In this document: positions 1 through 10,505 of the stretch, piece by piece | Layout of the letters: each line of letters starts with the position of its first letter | Position numbering within the stretch: the first letter of the stretch is position 1 | Origin: Limanda limanda | Taxonomy: Eukaryota; Chordata; Actinopteri; Pleuronectiformes; Pleuronectidae | Direction: 5' to 3' | Length of the DNA stretch: 64,000 nucleotides | Assembly: GCF_963576545.1 (NCBI RefSeq) | Contig: NW_026870532.1 | Span: 744,001-808,000, forward strand | Made by a program: the position numbers and the translations under genes | The notes under the pieces: generated by a model | The model's input: only the letters and a program-made list of their open reading frames with translations | What the model was told of the DNA's origin: nothing | The model's database searches: none

Positions 1-21
1 CCCTAACCCTAACCCTAACCC
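1..21 (+). repeat. Terminal telomere-type tract (CCCTAA)3CCC at the window edge
   Basis: The window begins exactly on the first C of a C-strand telomere tract, then continues as an ordinary A unit from unit position 62. The tract has the same length and right flank as the internal ones, so it could be a trimmed true telomere or just the internal tract of a cut A unit. Starting precisely on the tract's first base favours a chromosome or contig end here. The C-rich strand reading 5' to 3' from the left edge is correct for a left telomere. Confidence 0.75.
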
Positions 22-102
22 TTCCGAAAGTCGGAGAAGCTCAAGGATGGTACCGATCGATGCGCGCTACCCCATTTAGTGGGGGTAGAGCCTACTTGCA
101 AG
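1..102 (+). repeat. Partial type A monomer at left edge
   Basis: Corresponds to A unit positions 62-163: telomeric tract, then the complete 3' part. The first 61 bp of the unit are absent. A B unit starts at 103. Confidence 0.95.
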
Positions 103-257
103 TCTCTCCGACCTTCACAAAAAAAGTTATTCAAGAATATCTCCTCAGATTTGGGGGAATTTCGTCGGTCGACCTCTTCCGAAGGTCGTACAAGCTCGGG
201 GATGGTACCAATCGATCCGCAGATCCCAAATTAGTCCAGATGCAACCACTTTCCAAG
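103..257 (+). repeat. Type B monomer, first complete copy (155 bp)
   Basis: Reference B unit. It opens with the same 40 bp as A, then has a 33-bp middle without telomere repeats but with a G5 run and the palindrome GGTCGACC. It ends with an 82-bp 3' part homologous to that of A and equal in length to it. The 8-bp length difference between A and B therefore lies wholly in the middle. This copy has a private two-base change at 223-224. All 130 complete B units are followed by an A unit and none by another B, so the practical repeat is the 318-bp BA dimer. Confidence 0.96.
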
Positions 258-318
258 TCTCTCCGACCTTCACAAAAAAAGTTATTCAAGAATATCTCTT
301 TCTCCTATGTGCTTTCAT

Positions 319-339
319 CCCTAACCCTAACCCTAACCC
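319..339 (+). repeat. Interstitial telomeric tract in the reference A unit
   Basis: Three CCCTAA hexamers plus CCC, followed by TTCCG. Every A unit carries this tract at unit positions 62-82, giving 269 tracts including the one at the left edge, all in the same orientation. Four are shortened to two hexamers. On the minus strand the full tract is (GGGTTA)3GGG: four G3 runs, the minimum for one intramolecular G-quadruplex of the telomeric type. Together the tracts total about 5.6 kb, near 9% of the window. Neighbouring tracts are 163 or 318 bp apart. Confidence 0.96.
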
Positions 340-385
340 TTCCGAAAGTCGGAGAAGCTCAAGGATGGTACCGATCGATGCGCGC

Positions 386-405
386 TACCCCATTTAGTGG
401 GGGTA
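386..405. other. Short inverted repeat (potential hairpin) in the reference A unit
   Basis: TACCCC at 386-391 and GGGGTA at 400-405 are perfect 6-bp complements with an 8-base spacer, ATTTAGTG. The motif recurs in nearly every A unit at unit positions 129-148. B has no equivalent because its matching region has diverged. Function is unknown; a hairpin or protein site is possible. Confidence 0.6.
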
Positions 406-575
406 TAGCCTACTTGCAAGTCTCTCCGACCTTCACAAAAAAAGTTATTCAAGAATATCTCCTCAGATTTGGGGGAATTTCGTCGGTCGACCTCTTCCGA
501 AGGTCGTACAAGCTCGGGGATGGTACCAATCGATCCGCAGGACCCAAATTAGTCCAGATGCAACCACTTTCCAAG

Positions 576-1227
576 TCTCTCCGACCTTCACAAAAAAAGT
601 TATTCAAGAATATCTCTTTCTCCTATGTGCTTTCATCCCTAACCCTAACCCTAACCCTTCCGAAAGTCGGAGAAGCTCAAGGATGGTACCGATCGATGCG
701 CGCTACCCCATTTAGTGGGGGTAGAGCCTACTTGCAAGTCTCTCCAACCTTCACAAAAAAAGTTATTCAAGAATATCTCTTTCTCCTATGTGCTTTCATC
801 CCTAACCCTAACCCTAACCCTTCCAAAAGTCGGAGAAGCTCAAGGATGGTACCGATCGATGCGCGCTACCCCATTTAGTGGGGGTAGAGCCTACTTGCAA
901 GTCTCTCCGACCTTCACAAAAAAAGTTATTCAAGAATATCTCTTTCTCCTATGTGCTTTCATCCCTAACCCTAACCCTAACCCTTCCGAAAGTCGGAGAA
1001 GCTCAAGGATGGTACCGATCGATGCGCGCTACCCCATTTAGTGGGGGTAGAGCCTACTTGCAAGTCTCTCCGACCTTCACAAAAAAAGTTATTCAAGAAT
1101 ATCTCTTTCTCCTATGTGCTTTCATCCCTAACCCTAACCCTAACCCTTCCGAAAGTCGGAGAAGCTCAAGGATGGTACCGATCGATGCGCGCAACCCCAT
1201 TTAGTGGGGGTAGAGCCTACTTGCAAG
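576..1227 (+). repeat. Run of four consecutive A units
   Basis: A units at 576-738, 739-901, 902-1064 and 1065-1227 follow one another with no B between them, then a B begins at 1228. The unit at 739 carries a G-to-A change at 746 in the shared block and a C-to-T-type loss of CCGAAAG to CCAAAAG near 823. Both changes recur near 4345 and 4430, but there they lie in two adjacent units rather than one, suggesting reshuffling by exchange between units. Confidence 0.9.
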
Positions 1228-4200
1228 TCTCTCCGACCTTCACAAAAAAAGTTATTCAAGAATATCTCCTCAGATTTGGGGGAATTTCGTCGGTCGACCT
1301 CTTCCGAAGGTCGTACAAGCTCGGGGATGGTACCAATCGATCCGCAGGACCCAAATTAGTCCAGATGCAACCACTTTCCAAGTCTCTCCGACCTTCAAAA
1401 AAAAAGTTATTCAAGAATATCTCTTTCTCCTATGTGCTTTCATCCCTAACCCTAACCCTAACCCTTCCGAAAGTCGGAGAAGCTCAAGGATGGTACCGAT
1501 CGATGCGCGCTACCCCATTTAGTGGGGGTAGAGCCTACTTGCAAGTCTCTCCGACCTTCACAAAAAAAGTTATTCAAGAATATCTCCTCAGATTTGGGGG
1601 AATTTCGTCGGTCGACCTCTTCCGAAGGTCGTACAAGCTCGGGGATGGTACCAATCGATCCGCAGGACCCAAATTAGTCCAGATGCAACCACTTTCCAAG
1701 TCTCTCCGACCGTCACAAAAAAAGTTATTCAAGAATATCTCTTTCTCCTATGTGCTTTCATCCCTAACCCTAACCCTAACCCTTCCGAAAGTCGGAGAAG
1801 CTCAAGGATGGTACCTATCGATGCGCGCTACCCCATTTAGTGGGGGTAGAGCCTACTTGCAAGTCTCTCCGACCTTCACAAAAAAAGTTATTCAAGAATA
1901 TCTCTTTCTCCTATGTGCTTTCATCCCTAACCCTAACCCTAACCCTTCCGAAAGTCGGAGAAGCTCAAGGATGGTACCGATCGATGCGCGCTACCCCATT
2001 TAGTGGGGGTAGAGCCTACTTGCAAGTCTCTCCGACCTTCACAAAAAAAGTTATTCAAGAATATCTCCTCAGATTTGGGGGAATTTCGTCGGTCGACCTC
2101 TTCCGAAGGTCGTACAAGCTCGGGGATGGTACCAATCGATCCGCAGGACCCAAATTAGTCCAGATGCAACCACTTTCCAAGTCTCTCCGACCTTCACAAA
2201 AAAAGTTATTCAAGAATATCTCTTTCTCCTATGTGCTTTCATCCCTAACCCTAACCCTAACCCTTCCGAAAGTCGGAGAAGCTCAAGGATGGTACCGATC
2301 GATGCGCGCTACCCCATTTAGTGGGGGTAGAGCCTACTTGCAAGTCTCTCCGACCTTCACAAAAAAAGTTATTCAAGAATATCTCCTCAGATTTGGGGGA
2401 ATTTCGTCGGTCGACCTCTTCCGAAGGTCGTACAAGCTCGGGGATGGTACCAATCGATCCGCAGGACCCAAATTAGTCCAGATGCAACCACTTTCCAAGT
2501 CTCTCCGACCTTCACAAAAAAAGTTATTCAAGAATATCTCTTTCTCCTATGTGCTTTCATCCCTAACCCTAACCCTAACCCTTCCGAAAGTCGGAGAAGC
2601 TCAAGGATGGTACTGATCGATGCGCGCTACCCCATTTAGTGGGGGTAGAGCCTACTTGCAAGTCTCTCCGACCTTCACAAAAAAAGTTATTCAAGAATAT
2701 CTCTTTCTCCTATGTGCTTTCATCCCTAACCCTAACCCTAACCCTTCCGAAAGTCGGAGAAGCTCAAGGATGGTACCGATCGATGCGCGCTACCCCATTT
2801 AGTGGGGGTAGAGCCTACTTGCAAGTCTCTCCGACCTTCACAAAAAAAGTTATTCAAGAATATCTCCTCAGATTTGGGGGAATTTCGTCGGTCGACCTCT
2901 TCCGAAGGTCGTACAAGCTCGGGGATGGTACCAATCGATCCGCAGGACCCAAATTAGTCCAGATGCAACCACTTTCCAAGTCTCTCCGACCTTCACAAAA
3001 AAAGTTATTCAAGAATATCTCTTTCTCCTATGTGCTTTCATCCCTAACCCTAACCCTAACCCTTCCGAAAGTCGGAGAAGCTCAAGAATGGTACCGATCG
3101 ATGCGCGCTACCCCATTTAGTGGGGGTAGAGCCTACTTGCAAGTCTCTCCGACCTTCACAAAAAAAGTTATTCAAGAATATCTCCTCAGATTTGGGGGAA
3201 TTTCGTCGGTCGACCTCTTCCGAAGGTCGTACAAGCTCGGGGATGGTACCAATCGATCCGCAGGACCCAAATTAGTCCAGATGCAACCACTTTCCAAGTC
3301 TCTCCGACCGTCACAAAAAAAGTTATTCAAGAATATCTCTTTCTCCTATGTGCTTTCATCCCTAACCCTAACCCTAACCCTTCCGAAAGTCGGAGAAGCT
3401 CAAGGATGGTACCTATCGATGCGCGCTACCCCATTTAGTGGGGGTAGAGCCTACTTGCAAGTCTCTCCGACCTTCACAAAAAAAGTTATTCAAGAATATC
3501 TCTTTCTCCTATGTGCTTTCATCCCTAACCCTAACCCTAACCCTTCCGAAAGTCGGAGAAGCTCAAGGATGGTACCGATCGATGCGCGCTACCCCATTTA
3601 GTGGGGGTAGAGCCTACTTGCAAGTCTCTCCGACCTTCACAAAAAAAGTTATTCAAGAATATCTCCTCAGATTTGGGGGAATTTCGTCGGTCGACCTCTT
3701 CCGAAGGTCGTACAAGCTCGGGGATGGTACCAATCGATCCGCAGGACCCAAATTAGTCCAGATGCAACCACTTTCCAAGTCTCTCCGACCTTCACAAAAA
3801 AAGTTATTCAAGAATATCTCTTTCTCCTATGTGCTTTCATCCCTAACCCTAACCCTAACCCTTCCGAAAGTCGGAGAAGCTCAAGGATAGTACCGATCGA
3901 TGCGCGCTACCCCATTTAGTGGGGGTAGAGCCTACTTGCAAGTCTCTCCGACCTTCACAAAAAAAGTTATTCAAGAATATCTCCTCAGATTTGGGGGAAT
4001 TTCGTCGGTCGACCTCTTCCGAAGGTCGTACAAGCTCGGGGATGGTACCAATCGATCCGCAGGACCCAAATTAGTCCAGATGCAACCACTTTCCAAGTCT
4101 CTCCGACCTTCACAAAAAAAGTTATTCAAGAATATCTCTTTCTCCTATGTGCTTTCATCCCTAACCCTAACCCTAACCCTTCCGAAAGTCGGAGAAGCTC

Positions 4201-4260
4201 AAGGATGGTACCGATCGATGCGCGCTACCCCATTTAGTGGGGGTAGAGCCTACTTGCAAG
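1065..4260 (+). repeat. 799-bp higher-order repeat, four tandem copies
   Basis: Four runs of A(BA)2, each 799 bp: 1065-1863, 1864-2662, 2663-3461, 3462-4260. Copies one and three share linked markers: a T-to-G change in the shared block (1712 and 3310) and GTACCTATCG in place of GTACCGATCG (1816 and 3414), both 1598 bp apart. The true period there is therefore a double unit of 1598 bp. In-array stops of no coding meaning occur at about 2614 and 3889. Confidence 0.88.
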
Positions 4261-6021
4261 TCTCTCCGACCTTCACAAAAAAAGTTATTCAAGAATATCT
4301 CTTTCTCCTATGTGCTTTCATCCCTAACCCTAACCCTAACCCTTCCAAAAGTCGGAGAAGCTCAAAGATGGTACCGATCGATGCGCGCTACCCCATTTAG
4401 TGGGGGTAGAGCCTACTTGCAAGTCTCTCCAACCTTCACAAAAAAAGTTATTCAAGAATATCTCTTTCTCCTATGTGCTTTCATCCCTAACCCTAACCCT
4501 AACCCTTCCGAAAGTCGGAGAAGCTCAAGGATGGTACCGATCGATGCGCGCTACCCCATTTAGTGGGGGTAGAGCCTACTTGCAAGTCTCTCCGACCTTC
4601 ACAAAAAAAGTTATTCAAGAATATCTCCTCAGATTTGGGGGAATTTCGTCGGTCGACCTCTTCCGAAGGTCGTACAAGCTCGGGGATGGTACCAATCGAT
4701 CCGCAGGACCCAAATTAGTCCAGATGCAACCACTTTCCAAGTCTCTCCGACCTTCACAAAAAAAGTTATTCAAGAATATCTCTTTCTCCTATGTGCTTTC
4801 ATCCCTAACCCTAACCCTAACCCTTCCGAAAGTCGGAGAAGCTCAAGGATGGTACCGATCGATGCGCGCTACCCCATTTAGTGGGGGTAAAGCCTACTTG
4901 CAAGTCTCTCCGACCTTCACAAAAAAAGTTATTCAAGAATATCTCCTCAGATTTGGGGGAATTTCGTCGGTCGACCTCTTCCGAAGGTCGTACAAGCTCG
5001 GGGATGGTACCAATCGATCCGCAGGACCCAAATTAGTCCAGATGCAACCACTTTCCAAGTCTCTCCGACCTTCACAAAAAAAGTTATTCAAGAATATCTC
5101 TTTCTCCTATGTGCTTTCATCCCTAACCCTAACCCTAACCCTTCCGAAAGTCGGAGAAGCTCAAGGATGGTACCGATCGATGCGCGCTACCCCATTTAGT
5201 GGGGGTAGAGCCTACTTGCAAGTCTCTCCGACCTTCACAAAAAAAGTTATTCAAGAATATCTCTTTCTCCTATGTGCTTTCATCCCTAACCCTAACCCTA
5301 ACCCTTCCGAAAGTCGGAGAAGCTCAAGGATGGTACCGATCGATGCGCGCTACCCCATTTAGTGGGGGTAGAGCCTACTTGCAAGTCTCTCCGACCTTCA
5401 CAAAAAAAGTTATTCAAGAATATCTCCTCAGATTTGGGGGAATTTCGTCGGTCGACCTCTTCCGAAGGTCGTACAAGCTCGGGGATGGTACCAATCGATC
5501 CGCAGGACCCAAATTAGTCCAGATGCAACCACTTTCCAAGTCTCTCCGACCTTCACAAAAAAAGTTATTCAAGAATATCTCTTTCTCCTATGTGCTTTCA
5601 TCCCTAACCCTAACCCTAACCCTTCCGAAAGTCGGAGAAGCTCAAGAATGGTACCGATGGATGCGCGCTACCCCATTTAGTGGGGGTAGAGCCTACTTGC
5701 AAGTCTCTCCGACCTTCACAAAAAAAGTTATTCAAGAATATCTCCTCAGATTTGGGGGAATTTCGTCGGTCGACCTCTTCCGAAGGTCGTACAAGCTCGG
5801 GGATGGTACCAATCGATCCGCAGGACCCAAATTAGTCCAGATGCAACCACTTTCCAAGTCTCTCCGACCGTCACAAAAAAAGTTATTCAAGAATATCTCT
5901 TTCTCCTATGTGCTTTCATCCCTAACCCTAACCCTAACCCTTCCGAAAGTCGGAGAAGCTCAAGGATGGTACCTATCGATGCGCGCTACCCCATTTAGTG
6001 GGGGTAACGCCTACTTGCAAG
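4261..6021 (+). repeat. Single A, then two further 799-bp A(BA)2 runs
   Basis: An A unit at 4261-4423 interrupts the 799-bp rhythm. Two runs of 799 bp follow, 4424-5222 and 5223-6021. The second ends with the marker haplotype (AAGAATGG near 5647, T-to-G at 5870, CTATCG near 5974, GTAACG at 6007-6008) that also closes each full copy of the 4484-bp repeat to the right. Homology to that repeat therefore reaches left of 6022. Confidence 0.85.
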
Positions 6022-9000
6022 TCTCTCCGACCTTCACAAAAAAAGTTATTCAAGAATATCTCTTTCTCCTATGTGCTTTCATCCCTAACCCTAACCCTAA
6101 CCCTTCCGAAAGTCGGAGAAGCTCAAGGATGGTACCGATCGATGCGCGCTACCCCATTTAGTGGGGGTAGAGCCTACTTGCAAGTCTCTCCGACCTTCAC
6201 AAAAAAAGTTATTCAAGAATATCTCCTCAGATTTGGGGGAATTTCGTCGGTCGACCTCTTCCGAAGGTCGTACAAGCTCGGGGATGGTACCAATCGATCC
6301 GCAGGACCCAAATTAGTCCAGATGCAACCACTTTCCAAGTCTCTCCGACCTTCACAAAAAAAGTTATTCAAGAATATCTCTTTCTCCTATGTGCTTTCAT
6401 CCCTAACCCTAACCCTAACCCTTCCGAAAGTCGGAGAAGCTCAAGGATGGTACCGATCGATGCGCGCTACCCCATTTAGTGGGGGTAGAGCCTACTTGCA
6501 AGTCTCTCCGACCTTCACAAAAAAAGTTATTCAAGAATATCTCCTCAGATTTGGGGGAATTTCGTCGGTCGACCTCTTCCGAAGGTCGTACAAGCTCGGG
6601 GATGGTACCAATCGATCCGCAGGACCCAAATTAGTCCAGATGCAACCACTTTCCAAGTCTCTCCGACCTTCACAAAAAAAGTTATTCAAGAATATCTCTT
6701 TCTCCTATGTGCTTTCATCCCTAACCCTAACCCTAACCCTTCCGAAAGTCGGAGAAGCTCAAAGATGGTACCGATCGATGCGCGCTACCCCATTTAGTGG
6801 GGGTAGAGCCTACTTGCAAGTCTCTCCGACCTTCACAAAAAAAGTTATTCAAGAATATCTCTTTCTCCTATGTGCTTTCATCCCTAACCCTAACCCTAAC
6901 CCTTCCGAAAGTCGGAGAAGCTCAAGGATGGTACCGATCGATGCGCGCTACCCCATTTAGTGGGGGTAGAGCCTACTTGCAAGTCTCTCCGACCTTCACA
7001 AAAAAAGTTATTCAAGAATATCTCCTCAGATTTGGGGGAATTTCGTCGGTCGACCTCTTCCGAAGGTCGTACAAGCTCGGGGATGGTACCAATCGATCCG
7101 CAGGACCCAAATTAGTCCAGATGCAACCACTTTCCAAGTCTCTCCGACCTTCACAAAAAAAGTTATTCAAGAATATCTCTTTCTCCTATGTGCTTTCATC
7201 CCTAACCCTAACCCTAACCCTTCCGAAAGTCGGAGAAGCTCAAGAATGGTACCGATGGATGCGCGCTACCCCATTTAGTGGGGGTAGAGCCTACTTGCAA
7301 GTCTCTCCGACCTTCACAAAAAAAGTTATTCAAGAATATCTCCTCAGATTTGGGGGAATTTCGTCGGTCGACCTCTTCCAAAGGTCGTACAAGCTCGGGG
7401 ATGGTACCAATCGATCCGCAGGACCCAAATTAGTCCAGATGCAACCACTTTCCAAGTCTCTCCGACCTTCACAAAAAAAGTTATTCAAGAATATCTCTTT
7501 CTCCTATGTGCTTTCATCCCTAACCCTAACCCTAACCCTTCCGAAAGTCGGAGAAGCTCAAGGATGGTACCGATCGATGCGCGCTACCCCATTTAGTGGG
7601 GGTAGAGCCTACTTGCAAGTCTCTCCGACCTTCACAAAAAAAGTTATTCAAGAATATCTCCTCAGATTTGGGGGAATTTCGTCGGTCGACCTCTGCCGAA
7701 GGTCGTACAAGCTCGGGGATGGTACCAATCGATCCGCAGGACCCAAATTAGTCCAGATGCAACCACTTTCCAAGTCTCTCCGACCTTCACAAAAAAAGTT
7801 ATTCAAGAATATCTCTTTCTCCTATGTGCTTTCATCCCTAACCCTAACCCTAACCCTTCCGAAAGTCGGAGAAGCTCAAGGATGGTACCGATCGATGCGC
7901 GCTACCCCATTTAGTGGGGGTAGAGCCTACTTGCAAGTCTCTCCGACCTTCACAAAAAAAGTTATTCAAGAATATCTCTTTCTCCTATGTGCTTTCATCC
8001 CTAACCCTAACCCTAACCCTTCCAAAAGTCGGAGAAGCTCAAGGATGGTACCGATCGATGCGCGCTACCCCATTTAGTGGGGGTAGAGCCTACTTGCAAG
8101 TCTCTCCGACCTTCACAAAAAAAGTTATTCAAGAATATCTCTTTCTCCTATGTGCTTTCATCCCTAACCCTAACCCTAACCCTTCCGAAAGTCGGAGAAG
8201 CTCAAGGATGGTACCGATCGATGCGCGCTACCCCATTTAGTGGGGGTAGAGCCTACTTGCAAGTCTCTCCGACCTTCACAAAAAAAGTTATTCAAGAATA
8301 TCTCCTCAGATTTGGGGGAATTTCGTCGTTCGACCTCTTCCGAAGGTCGTACAAGCTCGGGGATGGTACCAATCGATCCGCAGGACCCAAATTAGTCCAG
8401 ATGCAGCCACTTTCCAAGTCTCTCCGACCTTCACAAAAAAAGTTATTCAAGAATATCTCTTTCTCCTATGTGCTTTCATCCCTAACCCTAACCCTAACCC
8501 TTCCGAAAGTCGGAGAAGCTCAAGGATGGTACCGATCGATGCGCGCTACCCCATTTAGTGGGGGTAGAGCCTACTTGCAAGTCTCTCCGACCTTCACAAA
8601 AAAAGTTATTCAAGAATATCTCTTTCTCCTATGTGCTTTCATCCCTAACCCTAACCCTAACCCTTCCGAAAGTCGGAGAAGCTCAAGGATAGTACCGATC
8701 GATGCGCGCTACCCCATTTAGTGGGGGTAGAGCCTACTTGCAAGTCTCTCCGACCTTCACAAAAAACGTTATTCAAGAATATCTCTTTCTCCTATGTGCT
8801 TTCATCCCTAACCCTAACCCTAACCCTTCCGAAAGTCGGAGAAGCTCAAGGATGGTACCGATCGATGCGCGCTACCCCATTTAGTGGGGGTAGAGCCTAC
8901 TTGCAAGTCTCTCCGACCTTCACAAAAAAAGTTATTCAAGAATATCTCCTCAGATTTGGGGGAATTTCGTCGTTCGACCTCTTCCGAAGGTCGTACAAGC

Positions 9001-10505
9001 TCGGGGATGGTACCAATCGATCCGCAGGACCCAAATTAGTCCAGATGCAGCCACTTTCCAAGTCTCTCCGACCTTCACAAAAAAAGTTATTCAAGAATAT
9101 CTCTTTCTCCTATGTGCTTTCATCCCTAACCCTAACCCTAACCCTTCCGAAAGTCGGAGAAGCTCAAGGATGGTACCGATCGATGCGCGCTACCCCATTT
9201 AGTGGGGGTAGAGCCTACTTGCAAGTCTCTCCGACCTTCACAAAAAAAGTTATTCAAGAATATCTCTTTCTCCTATGTGCTTTCATCCCTAACCCTAACC
9301 CTAACCCTTCCGAAAGTCGGAGAAGCTCAAGGATGGTACCGATCGATGCGCGCTACCCCATTTAGTGGGGGTAGAGCCTACTTGCAAGTCTCTCCGACCT
9401 TCACAAAAAACGTTATTCAAGAATATCTCTTTCTCCTATGTGCTTTCATCCCTAACCCTAACCCTAACCCTTCCGAAAGTCGGAGAAGCTCAAGGATGGT
9501 ACCGATCGATGCGCGCTACCCCATTTAGTGGGGGTAGAGCCTACTTGCAAGTCTCTCCGACCTTCACAAAAAAAGTTATTCAAGAATATCTCCTCAGATT
9601 TGGGGGAATTTCGTCGGTCGACCTCTTCCGAAGGTCGTACAAGCTCGGGGATGGTACCAATCGATCCGCAGGACCCAAATTAGTCCAGATGCAACCACTT
9701 TCCAAGTCTCTCCGACCTTCACAAAAAAAGTTATTCAAGAATATCTCTTTCTCCTATGTGCTTTCATCCCTAACCCTAACCCTAACCCTTCCGAAAGTCG
9801 GAGAAGCTCAAGGATGGTACCGATCGATGCGCGCTACCCCATTTAGTGGGGGTAGAGCCTACTTGCAAGTCTCTCCGACCTTCACAAAAAAAGTTATTCA
9901 AGAATATCTCCTCAGATTTGGGGGAATTTCGTCGGTCGACCTCTTCCGAAGGTCGTACAAGCTCGGGGATGGTACCAATCGATCCGCAGGACCCAAATTA
10001 GTCCAGATGCAACCACTTTCCAAGTCTCTCCGACCTTCACAAAAAAAGTTATTCAAGAATATCTCTTTCTCCTATGTGCTTTCATCCCTAACCCTAACCC
10101 TAACCCTTCCGAAAGTCGGAGAAGCTCAAGAATGGTACCGATGGATGCGCGCTACCCCATTTAGTGGGGGTAGAGCCTACTTGCAAGTCTCTCCGACCTT
10201 CACAAAAAAAGTTATTCAAGAATATCTCCTCAGATTTGGGGGAATTTCGTCGGTCGACCTCTTCCGAAGGTCGTACAAGCTCGGGGATGGTACCAATCGA
10301 TCCGCAGGACCCAAATTAGTCCAGATGCAACCACTTTCCAAGTCTCTCCGACCGTCACAAAAAAAGTTATTCAAGAATATCTCTTTCTCCTATGTGCTTT
10401 CATCCCTAACCCTAACCCTAACCCTTCCGAAAGTCGGAGAAGCTCAAGGATGGTACCTATCGATGCGCGCTACCCCATTTAGTGGGGGTAACGCCTACTT
10501 GCAAG
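6022..10505 (+). repeat. 4484-bp higher-order repeat, copy 1
   Basis: 28 monomers (18 A, 10 B) arranged as runs with n = 2,3,0,1,0,1,0,3. Diagnostic variants fix the register: third A of a CAAAG change at 6763, G-to-A at 7380, T-to-G at 7695, G-to-T at 8329, GGATAG at 8691, and the closing GTAACG at 10491-10492. Each reappears exactly 4484 bp later. I noticed no difference between copies 1 and 2 in the markers compared, which points to very recent duplication or strong homogenisation. Confidence 0.93.

Larger units (their letters stand above)
258..420 (+). repeat. Type A monomer, first complete copy (163 bp)
   Basis: Reference A unit. Unit positions 1-40 are the block shared with B, starting TCTCTCCGACC and containing a run of seven A. 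Positions 41-81 are the A-specific middle: a pyrimidine-rich stretch, then the telomeric tract. Positions 82-163 are a 3' part about 72% identical to B (59 of 82 by hand alignment). It contains GGTACC, CGATCG, ATCGAT and GCGCGC palindromes and a C4/G5 inverted repeat. This copy carries a private G-to-T change at 406. 268 complete A units occur in the window. A may be followed by A or by B. Confidence 0.97.

Noticed and set aside
1..23. Long true telomere at the window end
   Set aside because: Only 3.5 hexamers are present, the same as in every internal A unit, so a telomere proper cannot be claimed from this sequence.
103..257. CENP-B box in B (TTCG in the middle block; CGGG later)
   Set aside because: The TTCG near the B middle is not followed by the A and CGGG at the required spacing, so the motif is absent. 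A centromeric role is not supported by the sequence, though satellites can be centromeric without it.
103..420. Naming the species from the satellite
   Set aside because: I do not recognise the A/B monomers, and TTAGGG telomeres are too widespread to assign a lineage. A search of the 318-bp BA dimer against genome assemblies would settle it.
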